This document shows, piece by piece, positions 38,304-47,700 of a stretch of DNA of 64,000 nucleotides. Made by a program: the position numbers and the translations under genes. A model generated the notes under the pieces. That model worked only from the letters and a program-made list of their open reading frames with translations. It did no database searches and was not told the DNA's origin. Every line of letters begins with the position of its first letter. The first letter of the stretch is position 1. Source of the DNA: Aliikangiella coralliicola (GTDB lineage Bacteria; Pseudomonadota; Gammaproteobacteria; Enterobacterales; Kangiellaceae); the NCBI RefSeq assembly GCF_007004725.1, contig NZ_ML660172.1, forward strand, positions 1 through 64,000. Reading direction: 5' to 3'.

Positions 38304-38713
38304 TGTGGCGGTTAATTCTTAAATACGCACTGATCCTTTTTGCCGCGCTGAGCGGATTCAAATTTCTTGAGTATCAATTTTTTAGTCATAAGATGACACT
38401 AGAAACCTACCTGGTCATTATTGCGACGATATTTTTATTGTTGGGATTTTTTGTTTCCCGCTATTTTTTGCTGAAAGCAAGCCCTGCCGACGAGCCCGAA
38501 ATTGACCTGGAACGACTTGCCGAGTTTAGTCAAAGAGAGCAGGAAATTTTACTTTTTCTGTCCCATGGCTATACCAACAAAGAAATCGCAAAAAGCCTGG
38601 ATATTTCTCCGAATACGGTTAAAACTCATATGAGTAGTCTATTTGGCAAACTAGATGTCAATAATCGAACTCAGGCTGTCGCTGAAGCTAAGTCTTTGAG
38701 AATTATAAAGTAA
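38303..38713 (+). CDS. Membrane-anchored LuxR-type transcriptional regulator
   Basis: A 136-residue protein with two N-terminal membrane helices (about 6-22 and 34-54) followed by a LuxR helix-turn-helix (about 72-130: FSQREQEILLFLSHGYTNKEI, NTVKTHMSSLFGKL). It has no receiver or ligand-binding domain. It starts at the TAATG overlap with the NUDIX gene; a longer frame from 38219 lies within NUDIX and is rejected. A DUF4199 gene follows. Regulation from the membrane could respond to DUF4199 or lipid state; this is inference. Confidence 0.88.
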   Translation: MWRLILKYALILFAALSGFKFLEYQFFSHKMTLETYLVIIATIFLLLGFFVSRYFLLKASPADEPEIDLERLAEFSQREQEILLFLSHGYTNKEIAKSLDISPNTVKTHMSSLFGKLDVNNRTQAVAEAKSLRIIK

Positions 38714-38721
38714 ATTCTTTT

Positions 38722-38737
38722 TCACCCGTTTGGGTGA
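38722..38737. repeat. Palindromic hairpin between luxR-like and DUF4199 genes
   Basis: TCACCC-GTTT-GGGTGA forms a perfect 6-bp stem-loop just after the regulator stop. There is no T-run after it. It could be an operator for the upstream regulator or a weak terminator. Confidence 0.4.
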
Positions 38738-38811
38738 TAGCGTAATCTTCGATAAAACTGCTAACTTGACGATTCAGATCACTTATCAGCGGTAGAAACA
38801 AAGAGGCTCAT

Positions 38812-39354
38812 ATGCAACAGAAAATTCTTAAATATGGATTGATATCCGGTGGGGTAATTGTGCTAATTCCCGTGCTCGGCTCGATGATTATTGGGACCGG
38901 ACCTGAGAGTTATCGCATGGGAGAGATCATCGGTTATTCCACCATGATACTGTCTTTACTAGTGATTTTTATGGCGGTGAATGAATATAAAAAAAATCAT
39001 CCAGATGAGAGCATCAGTGCTAAACAGATCATGTTAATTGGTTGTGGGGTTAGCGCGATAGCTGGGCTGATGTTTGGTATTTATAATTGGATTTATGTGA
39101 CTTTCCTGGTGCCAGACTTTATGGACCAATACTTTAATTATTATATTGAAACTATTCGCAATGGTGGTGGAACGCAACAGGAAATTGATACGCAGATAGC
39201 CGATCTGCAGCAGCAAAAAGAGATGTTTATGAATCCGTTGGTTAGTTTTTTCGTCATGTTCGTCACTGTGTTTGCTATCGGCTTCATCATTTCAATTGTT
39301 TCCGCGTTGGCGCAATCAAGCAAGGTAAAACAAGTTAACCAGGCATCGATATGA
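38812..39354 (+). CDS. DUF4199 membrane protein
   Basis: A 180-residue integral membrane protein with four predicted helices (about 7-27, 35-55, 70-92 and 150-170) and an extracytoplasmic or loop segment GGGTQQEIDTQIADLQQQK. It fits DUF4199, function unknown. AGAGG precedes the ATG. It lies 98 bases after the LuxR-type gene, a pairing I recall seeing for DUF4199. Confidence 0.82.
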   Translation: MQQKILKYGLISGGVIVLIPVLGSMIIGTGPESYRMGEIIGYSTMILSLLVIFMAVNEYKKNHPDESISAKQIMLIGCGVSAIAGLMFGIYNWIYVTFLVPDFMDQYFNYYIETIRNGGGTQQEIDTQIADLQQQKEMFMNPLVSFFVMFVTVFAIGFIISIVSALAQSSKVKQVNQASI

Positions 39355-39373
39355 GACAAAAAAGGGAGAAGCT

Positions 39374-39739
39374 ATGATGAATTTACTCGGTATTCGATTT
39401 TGCTCAGTTAATGAACAGGCTCAGGAAATGCTCGACTTTTTTCAGAAAGGATTGTCGCTTAAAAACACGTTTGAGAGTAACCAGGAGTTTACCGGTGGTG
39501 TGTTTCCGGTGGGTGAAAGTGACTCCTGGGTAGAGGTTTGGAAAGCATCGGAACAAATGCCTGAAGGGATAATGTTACAGCTGGTGGTTGAGGATGCGGA
39601 TCGTGTTGCCGAAAATGCTCGTGAGGCAGGGTTGCATCCTCAGGGGCCAATGGATGCCCATGGCGAAAGAATCTATTATCTTCAGGCACCGTCAGGTCTT
39701 AGTGTTAGTTTCCAATCCAGATTGACTTCCACTGACTAG
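39374..39739 (+). CDS. VOC/glyoxalase-like protein
   Basis: A 121-residue single-domain protein of the vicinal-oxygen-chelate fold, starting NLLGIRFCSVNEQAQEMLDF and ending GERIYYLQAPSGLSVSFQS. Metal ligands expected of glyoxalase I are not clearly all present. The substrate is unknown. It lies 19 bases after the DUF4199 gene with a GGGAG ribosome site, so it is probably cotranscribed. Confidence 0.83.
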   Translation: MMNLLGIRFCSVNEQAQEMLDFFQKGLSLKNTFESNQEFTGGVFPVGESDSWVEVWKASEQMPEGIMLQLVVEDADRVAENAREAGLHPQGPMDAHGERIYYLQAPSGLSVSFQSRLTSTD

Positions 39740-39992
39740 CCTATCGCGAAAAGCTTATCAAAATAGAGACTATGATAAAAACCGCAGACTTGATATTGGG
39801 CGATAAAAAAGAGAATACAAAAGAGGTTGCCTAAAGTATTAGACTTATATCAATGTCGAGATTAAAATGGCGTCGAGTTGGCATTCGACGCTTTTGACTT
39901 GTTTATCGTTTTACCTAACCATGGTCGAACAGAAACATAGAAAACAAACAATAAAAGTTTTGCATGCCGCCATTTTTTTTTGGGAGAAATTT

Positions 39993-40940
39993 ATGTTCGA
40001 ACAGATAAAAACGGCCGCTCAACGCCTTTCTGGATATGCCCATCAAACCCCGGTTCTTTCAAGTTCTACTTTAAATCGTCAACTCAATGCAGAAATTTAT
40101 TTTAAGTGCGAAAACTTTCAGCGGGTTGGGGCATTTAAATTTCGCGGCGCTTTCAATAGTATTTCTCAGCTGAGCGAAGAACAAAAACGAAACGGTGTAA
40201 TTGCCTATTCATCTGGAAATCATGCTCAGGCAGTCGCCTGCGTCGGAAATTTATTAGGTGTTGCCACTACTATCGTCATGCCCAATAACGCACCTGAAAT
40301 CAAATTAGCTGCAACGCGAGGCTATGGTGCGAAAATCGTAGAGTATGATCCGCAAACCCAAATCCGTGAAGATGTCGCCGCGGAGATCTTATCGGGCAGA
40401 GAATTGACCCTCATTCCACCATTTGATTATGAGCCGGTGATTGCAGGGCAAGGAACCGTTGCCTATGAATTTCTGCAAAGTCAGCCCGATCTAGATTTAA
40501 TTTTAGCACCTTGTGGTGGTGGCGGATTATTAAGTGGAACAGCTGTAGCCGCTAAGCACTTAAGTCATAAATGCTCAGTGATTGGTGTAGAACCGGAATT
40601 GGGTGATGACGCGACTTTATCCTTTAGAACTGGAAAATTACATTCAAAGCCAAATCCACCGACTATCGCTGATGGCACTCGAACGACCAGTTTAGGTGGG
40701 TTAACCTTTCCGTTGATCCAGGAATATGTTGATGACATGCAGACGGTTTCCGAAGAAGCAATTAAAGAAGCTGTTCGTTTTTTCTTTTATCGTATGAAAT
40801 TAGTAGTAGAACCATCGGGGGCATTGGGGTTAGCTGCATTGTTAAGCGGTGTGGTTAAACCACGGGGAAAAATTGGCATAATCATCAGTGGGGGAAATAT
40901 TGATGGTGAAACCATGTCGGGCATTTTATTAAAAAAATAG
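39993..40940 (+). CDS. PLP-dependent threonine/serine dehydratase or racemase
   Basis: A 315-residue fold-type II PLP enzyme. The Schiff-base Lys49 lies in GAFKFRGAFN, SSGNHAQAVA binds substrate, and APCGGGGLLSGTA holds the cofactor phosphate. No ACT domain is present, so it is the catabolic, serine racemase-like or hydroxyaspartate ammonia-lyase type rather than IlvA. I moved the start to the ATG at 39993, preceded by GGGAG, from an open frame beginning at 39867. Confidence 0.9.
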   Translation: MFEQIKTAAQRLSGYAHQTPVLSSSTLNRQLNAEIYFKCENFQRVGAFKFRGAFNSISQLSEEQKRNGVIAYSSGNHAQAVACVGNLLGVATTIVMPNNAPEIKLAATRGYGAKIVEYDPQTQIREDVAAEILSGRELTLIPPFDYEPVIAGQGTVAYEFLQSQPDLDLILAPCGGGGLLSGTAVAAKHLSHKCSVIGVEPELGDDATLSFRTGKLHSKPNPPTIADGTRTTSLGGLTFPLIQEYVDDMQTVSEEAIKEAVRFFFYRMKLVVEPSGALGLAALLSGVVKPRGKIGIIISGGNIDGETMSGILLKK

Positions 40941-41160
40941 ATAGTTTTTCCATTATTTACTGCTTTAAGATCTCGCCGGGTTGATGTCAGCGTTTGAGAA
41001 TGAGCTGAAATCGAATTCCACTACCGATGGTAGAATCCGGCTAGTCTTATTATACTGAGATAGTCTGCTGTCAGCGCTATTTCGCCCAACATGGTTTGGT
41101 AGAATAACCAGTCGCTAAATCGCTTACAGGAAAAAGGGATAAAAACAAAAGAGGTACACA

Positions 41161-42963
41161 ATGGCATTTGAATATGGTTCGGATACACTCGGGATTAAAA
41201 ACCCTTTTAAATTCGAAGGGCTAGTTCTTACCCTGCGCGGATTAATTGTGACTGTTTTGGGCGTGGTTGCGCTACTGGCAGTGAAAGATTTAGTTGCCGA
41301 TGGTGCGAAAGAAGCTGGATGGTTATCATTGGCGATTGGTGTTTTGTTGCTGGGAAATGGCGTCGTAGCTGCCGGACGCGGTCTTTTTAAAATGATGCGA
41401 TTTTTTGTCGGTCGCGGTGTTCCTGCAAGCCTGGCTAGAAACATCAGTAAAAGCGAAGCCCACACGCGAGAAAATTATATTGCTTATCGCGACAAAGAAT
41501 TAGAGCAAATGCTGATGGGGAGAAAAAACCTGACATTTGTGGAGCCGATAGGGTGGTTAGCGCGTTTGATTCACACATTGATGCCCAGGTTGCTGTTTAT
41601 GCCTTATCCTATCAGAACAGCCGCACAGCAGTTATCCAGTGGGCTGCTTTACACCTTGCTTGCTTTTTTGTGCTACGGATTGGCATGGTTTTCAGGTTCT
41701 ACCGGTTTAACCGAAATCAGTAATACGCCTGTGCTTGACTGGCTGAGTATTGTTCTGGCTGTGTTTTTATTCCTGATTTGGGCGAGTCGCCGTTCACCGT
41801 TAAAAAGAATTGTTCAAGTGAGCGTCAGCGGTGCTGGTTCCAAAGGTGTGATACTGATGGTTGTGTTTTCGATTTTAGCGCCGGTTGGATTAAGTTACTT
41901 CCACCATAATGTGAATAACCTGCCCGAGTTACCCTTGTCGGCAGGAACTTATATTGCAACCATGTCTGCACTTGGTCTGGTTGCCGCCGCCTATGGCTTA
42001 ATTTTAACTTATTGTCGAGCGAGTAAAGCGGACCCTAAAACCCAGGTTTCAGAGTTTAGAAATAATTGGCAAGAGAGCATTCATCCACAGGAAATTTTTA
42101 TAAATTTCGAAAATATTGTTATGGCTAATCGCCGCTATAAAGAAATTCCTAATCGAGTCTATCGAGATTTTGATGCCAATTTAATTGAACAGGGCAGTAA
42201 TGACAAAGGCAAGTTTTCTGGAGAAATGATTCAGGAGACACAACCGGTATTCAAAGAGGTGCCCGGCACGCCTTTTTTTAAAACTTTGCGACTGTCCGGG
42301 ACATTAATTGGTGAAATTTTATTGGTTGTAGCGGCGGTGCTTTTTTATCAAGCTATTGAACCGGTGACACAGGTTAAAAGCGCGCCGCTTGCCGCAGTTG
42401 ATGCCTTGGTTTTTCCGATGTTAATCTGGGTCTTTGGTCGAATCATTAGCAACACAGCGCATATTTTTTGGGCTGAGATGCATTTTGAATCGTTGATTGT
42501 ATTTTTCCAGTGCCAGGGTACTTACGCTGAATCAAAGTTAAGCACCGGCACCAGTATCCACGATAGTACGCGATCAGAAAATGTTGTGGTGCGCTCTAGT
42601 CTTACGCCATGGATAGTGACGTCTCGAATTGTGACCAGCTGCTTTGCCGAAAGCGGTAGCAATAATCTTGAATTTTATCGGCGTATTCTGGAAATGCATA
42701 AGGCTGATGATGACCTTGATAAAATAACCGGGGAAATGCGTGAGTTCCTTGGTGATCGGCAAACCATCGCTTCGGTCAACGATAAAGATCTGGCTTCTGC
42801 CAGTGACATTTTTCAAGTGAATCAGGAGACGCGATCTGCTAATTCTAAAGCTGCAATCGATCAAGTTAAGTCTCCACAAATTCCTCACGAAAGAGCTGAG
42901 GGGCAGCTTGAATCAGGAGATAGTAACCTCGACGAGGAGGGCGGATTGGAGATCAAGGATTAG
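41161..42963 (+). CDS. Large multi-pass membrane protein, unknown
   Basis: A 600-residue protein with about eight membrane helices: two near 15-77, four near 163-285 and two near 383-432. A cytoplasmic loop of about 100 residues separates the sixth and seventh, and the C-terminal 165 residues are soluble and acidic. AGAGG precedes the ATG. I recognise no family. The Arg/Gln-rich loop after TM6 (SEFRNNWQESIHPQEIFINFE) and the tail look like interaction surfaces. Next downstream is the REC-histidine kinase. Confidence 0.8.
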   Translation: MAFEYGSDTLGIKNPFKFEGLVLTLRGLIVTVLGVVALLAVKDLVADGAKEAGWLSLAIGVLLLGNGVVAAGRGLFKMMRFFVGRGVPASLARNISKSEAHTRENYIAYRDKELEQMLMGRKNLTFVEPIGWLARLIHTLMPRLLFMPYPIRTAAQQLSSGLLYTLLAFLCYGLAWFSGSTGLTEISNTPVLDWLSIVLAVFLFLIWASRRSPLKRIVQVSVSGAGSKGVILMVVFSILAPVGLSYFHHNVNNLPELPLSAGTYIATMSALGLVAAAYGLILTYCRASKADPKTQVSEFRNNWQESIHPQEIFINFENIVMANRRYKEIPNRVYRDFDANLIEQGSNDKGKFSGEMIQETQPVFKEVPGTPFFKTLRLSGTLIGEILLVVAAVLFYQAIEPVTQVKSAPLAAVDALVFPMLIWVFGRIISNTAHIFWAEMHFESLIVFFQCQGTYAESKLSTGTSIHDSTRSENVVVRSSLTPWIVTSRIVTSCFAESGSNNLEFYRRILEMHKADDDLDKITGEMREFLGDRQTIASVNDKDLASASDIFQVNQETRSANSKAAIDQVKSPQIPHERAEGQLESGDSNLDEEGGLEIKD

Positions 42964-43418
42964 TCAGCTGATGTTTAGGCTACCTGAGGCGTTCAGGCAA
43001 ATCGCTCTGCTGGATTTAAAATCTTGCCAAGGAATTCAGTAAAGAGCGATTTAGTCGATGCTTAAATTAATTTTAAAAGTAATAAGCCTTTAGAAACAGT
43101 AAGTCTTTAGAAACTATAAGTCTTTAAAAATAATAAGTCTTTAAAAATAATAAGTCTTTAAAAACAGCAAGATAGTCGACTTTCTTGGCGCTGATATTGA
43201 CTTTTTTTAAGCTAACCAGCTGTTTCCACAAACACTTAAGCGACAAAGTTCAGACTTCTTCTATTTTTTCGAGTATTGAATTCCCTGCAAACATCTTGTT
43301 ATCAATATTGCGAGAATGGCATTTTGATCCTAAATTGTTAGAGATAAAACAAAAAAAGCGCCGCTTATGCATCTGGAAGATCATTGAGCGATTGGAAGGC
43401 AACCTGGAAAATAAACTA
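42964..43418. other. Intergenic region before the REC-kinase, with tandem repeats
   Basis: About 455 bases contain no gene I can support. The central part holds five 17-bp tandem repeats (listed separately). The open frame from 43185 extends the kinase upstream without a receiver-like sequence and is not counted. Confidence 0.55.
43083..43167. repeat. Five 17-bp tandem repeats
   Basis: Head-to-tail copies at 43083, 43100, 43117, 43134 and 43151, each 17 bases, of consensus TAAGTCTTTAAAAATAA. Copies 3 and 4 are identical; copies 1, 2 and 5 differ by a few bases. There is no spacing between units. The period of 17 is not a multiple of 3 and the array is upstream of the kinase start. Confidence 0.85.
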
Positions 43419-44636
43419 ATGAATGCTGCACCGACTATTTTGATCGTCGATGACGAGCCTAATAATTTAAATTTGCTAAAACAAGTATTGGCTCCTCACA
43501 ACTATCATCTTATTTTTGCTAAAAGTGGACCTGATGCGATTATGAGAGCTAGTCAGCAAGAACCTGACTTGGTATTGCTGGATGTAATGATGCCCGGTAT
43601 GGATGGCTATGAGGTTTGTCAAAAACTCAAGAGCCAGCCCGAGACAGAGGCAGTGCCGGTTATTTTTCTGACCGCACTAGATGGTGTTAAGGATGAGCAG
43701 CGGGGGTTTGATATTGGCGCAGTGGACTATATCGTTAAGCCAATTGTACCGGCGCTGGTTTTAGCCCGAGTGGCAACCCAACTTGACTTACGAACTCGTA
43801 CTCAAAAGTTAGAGAAAGCATTAACGGAGATCGAGCGCGCCAATAAAGAATTAAGAGATACTCAGGAACAGCTAGTATTACAACAAATGATGGCGGCGTT
43901 AGGTGGAACCGTTGCAGGCGTTGCCCATGAAATTAATACGCCGCTAGGAAATAGCCTGTTTATGACTTCAGCGCTTGCAGACAAAACCAATGATTTCAAA
44001 GACGCTTTTCAGAGTGACACCTTGAAGCGCTCAACAGTGACGAGTTTTCTCGATGATGTTCAATCAAGTACTGATCTGATTTTACGTAACTTACACAGGT
44101 CTTCTAAATTAATTAAGCGTTTTAAAGAAACCGCCGCTGACAGGCAAGGATTAACGCGTCGAAAATTTGAGTTGTTTGAGTTTATCAGTGAGTCAGAACC
44201 ATTGTTAAAGCGACACGCTCAGGGCATTGAAATCGACGTTAAGTGTCAGTTAAAACTCACTATGCAATCGTATCCCGACGCTATTTATCGAGTGCTTGCA
44301 CAAATTATTGAAAATGCCAGTTCGCACGCATTCAAACCAGAACAAAAGGGACAGGTATCAATTGAGGTGACGGCGGCGGATGAAAAAGTTTTGATTAAAG
44401 TCACCGATAATGGTCAGGGGATCGACCCCGAGTTAATCGATCATATATTTGAACCTTTTACCACGACAAAGCGCGGAAGTGCGACTCATGCCGGCCTGGG
44501 ACTCAATGTCGTCTTTAATACTGTCACAATGGTTCTTGCCGGCGATATTTCCGTTTCTAGTGAGTTGAAAAAAGGTGCTGAGTTCACTATTACTATTCCT
44601 CAGGAAGTACCAGAGCAGGTGAAGGTGGCAAGTTAA
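43419..44636 (+). CDS. Response regulator-histidine kinase fusion (REC first)
   Basis: A 405-residue cytoplasmic protein. A receiver domain (residues 5-120, with Asp near 55 in VLLDVMMPG) precedes a coiled segment, then a HisKA-like region with VAGVAHEINTPLGNSLF and an HATPase_c with DNGQGIDPEL and AGLGLNVV. Such REC-HK proteins can take phosphate from another kinase and pass it on. I chose the ATG at 43419, as ILIVDDEPNNL begins there. It ends 103 bases before the first propeller kinase and may share its signal chain. Confidence 0.9.
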   Translation: MNAAPTILIVDDEPNNLNLLKQVLAPHNYHLIFAKSGPDAIMRASQQEPDLVLLDVMMPGMDGYEVCQKLKSQPETEAVPVIFLTALDGVKDEQRGFDIGAVDYIVKPIVPALVLARVATQLDLRTRTQKLEKALTEIERANKELRDTQEQLVLQQMMAALGGTVAGVAHEINTPLGNSLFMTSALADKTNDFKDAFQSDTLKRSTVTSFLDDVQSSTDLILRNLHRSSKLIKRFKETAADRQGLTRRKFELFEFISESEPLLKRHAQGIEIDVKCQLKLTMQSYPDAIYRVLAQIIENASSHAFKPEQKGQVSIEVTAADEKVLIKVTDNGQGIDPELIDHIFEPFTTTKRGSATHAGLGLNVVFNTVTMVLAGDISVSSELKKGAEFTITIPQEVPEQVKVAS

Positions 44637-44739
44637 CCTGGGTGGTAACCATCGTGCATTTTTATCAGGCTTTTCTTAATTACCAGCTAAGTCTTTTGCT
44701 ATTTCAGCAAACGCCTGTCGCTGATCTTTGATAATTAGA

Positions 44740-47700
44740 ATGCTAACCTCACAAGATACGCTTTTTTACTATTACCGAAGGTTGCGGTATTTCAAGTGTC
44801 GTATATTAATCGCTAAACCTCTCGTATTTTTCATTTTTTCGCTTTTGCTATTTAGCGGTGACTTGTGGACTAACCATGGACTAGGGCAAGTTAAGAGCGA
44901 CGATACCAATATCACTTTTACGCGTTATACCAGTGAAGAAGGTCTTTCTAGTAATGCAGTTCGATCGATTGTTCAGGATGATCTGGGGTTTATCTGGTTC
45001 GGAACATGGGATGGACTCAATCGTTTTGATGGGTATGAATTTAAGGTTTATAAGCCTGACAAAAATAATCCCGATAGCATCAATCATTCGACAGTGAGCG
45101 CCATTGAAATTGATTCCGACGGCATATTCTGGGTGGCAACGCTAGGTGGTGGGCTGAATAAATTTAATCCATTGACCGAGCGCTTCGAGCATTATCTTTA
45201 CGATCCAGACAATCCGCAATCCATTAGAAGTGACAACGTGCGTGCACTGTTGATTGATCATGCGGGTATCTTATGGATTGGTACCTATGGCGGTGGTATC
45301 AGTCAATTCAACCCTGAGACAGAAACTTTTGTTCATTACCGCCATATTCCTGGTGATCCCAATAGCATTAATGACGATATGATCCTGGATATCTATGAAG
45401 ATCACTCCAACAGAATTTGGGTATCAACCAAAACTGGTTTGAATGTTTTTAATCGAGACACCAAAAAATTTTCGCGCTATTCATTAGAGTCAGATCGCAA
45501 ACGCAATTTAGGCGGTTATGTCGGCGAAACGCTTATGATGCAAGATAGTGCCGGACTGCTCTGGTTTGCTGCAGAGAGTGGTTTATACTCGTTGGATATT
45601 AGTGACCTGGAAAGTACAAATTTAAAAAATAGCCGTATTGATATCGGTGAAAATAGAAAACTCATCTCATATAATCGGGGTGGCGGTTTACTGCCTGAGA
45701 ATGTCATACCAGTGAGTGTCATCGAGGATCATCTTGGTATTATCTGGGTGGCAACTTTAAAGAGCGGTTTGTTTAAATATAACCGGGCCGCCAACAGGTT
45801 TATTCACTATCGACATTCTCCCTCAGACTTTACCAGCATCAGTTCGAATAAAATAATTACTATTTTTGAAGATCGAACCGGCAACATCTGGATAGGTACT
45901 GACGGTGGTGGTGTTAATCGTTTTAACCTCGCGTTAAAACAATTTACTCATTATCGGTCAGATCCCGAGAATTCTAATAGCCTCGACCATCCCAGGATAA
46001 GCGCGATTTATGAGGATGGAAACGGCATTTTATGGTTAGGTAGCCACAACCCCGGACTCAACAGGCTGGATAGAGATACAGGCTTTTTTTTACGTTACAA
46101 CCATGACCCTGATGATCCTGAAAGTTTGCTTGCCGGGCTCTTTATTTCGGGGATCGTAGAAGATATCAACGGCGACATCTGGGTTGGTGTTTCCGAAGGC
46201 GGCCTCGGCCGTTTTAATCAAAAAACGGGAAAGTTTCGAAACTATCGGCATGAGCCTGCCAATGCTAACAGTCTAAATAACAATCAAGTTCTTGCGCTGG
46301 TTGCTGATCCGCGAGGTTATTTATGGGCGGGAACTGATCACGGACTAAACCGGTTTGATCTGAAGACTGAAACATTCAAAAGCTATTTACGTGACCCAGA
46401 AAATGTTGCGAGTATTAAAAACAACGTAAGAGCTATTTTTATCGATAAGGATGGGATTCTATGGTTGGGAAATTGGTCTGGAAACGGATTGGTCCGATTT
46501 GATCCAACCACCGAAACTTTCACTTCTTATGTTCATCAATCGCGAAATCCTAATAGTCTAGCCGGTAATGTTGTCAGAAGCATTTATCAAGATAATGGGG
46601 GATATTTGTGGTTGGCGACGTCGGGTGGTTTGAATAAATTTGATCCTATTAAAGAGAATTTTACGCTTTACACTGAGGTTAACGGTTTACCAAATAAACT
46701 GGTTCATGCGATAGTGCCTGATAATTTTGGCAACTTATGGATGAGCACGCCAAATGGTCTTTCAAAACTTAATTTGCAAAATGAGACGTTTAAAAACTAC
46801 GACGCCTCTAACGGTTTGCAAGGTAAAGAGTTTGAGGCTGCTTCAGTTTTTTTGGGACGGGATGGAGAAATTTTCTTTGGTGGTCGCAATGGTTTTAATA
46901 GTTTTTATCCAGAGAACATTGCTGATAATTCAAATATTCCACCGGTTGTTATTACAGAGTTAAAAATTTTTAATACTCCTGTTCCAATTGCTGAAGAATC
47001 AATGTTAACCCGTTCTGTTGTTTACACTGACTCGCTGAGACTTTCCTATCAAGATGCTGTTTTTTCTTTTGAGTTTTCAGGCCTAAGTTACGTTGCGCCG
47101 AAAAAAAATCGATATCGATATAAGCTAGAAGGATTTGAAGTTGAGTGGAATGAAGTCAGCAGTGCACAACGCTTCGCTACTTATACAAACCTTGATCCAG
47201 GAAACTATGTTTTTAAGGTACTGGCATCGAACAACGATGGTGTTTGGAATGAACAAGGGCGATCCATTCAAATTATGATTTCGCCGCCATTTTGGCAAAC
47301 TACCTGGTTTCGCATTTTAACTGGGTTGCTATTAAGTTTGTTTGCTTATGGCGTTTATGCGTGGAGAGTTCATTCGCTTAAAAAGCATCAGTTTATGTTA
47401 GAGCACCAGGTCGAAGTACGAACTGAAGAACTCGCTCGTGCGAAAGACGCCGCGGAGGCAGCTAATCGAACTAAGAGTACTTTTCTTGCCAACATGAGCC
47501 ACGAATTACGCACACCGTTGAATGCGATTTTGGGATTTTCTGATCTGTCCAGGCGCACTTCAGGGCTTCCTCAAAATGTGGTGAATTATCAGCAAACTAT
47601 TCATCGTAGCGGTGAGCATCTGCTTGATTTGATCAATGATGTACTAGATATGGCAAAAATTGAGGCAGGACGAACAACCTTTGACACGAAAAGTTTTGAG

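Noticed and set aside
39867-39992. A 42-residue extension of the PLP dehydratase
   Set aside because: The extension is not protein-like for this family, and GGGAG precedes the ATG at 39993.
43083-43167. The five 17-bp repeats as a CRISPR array
   Set aside because: Units are contiguous with no spacers, and no cas genes are present in the window.
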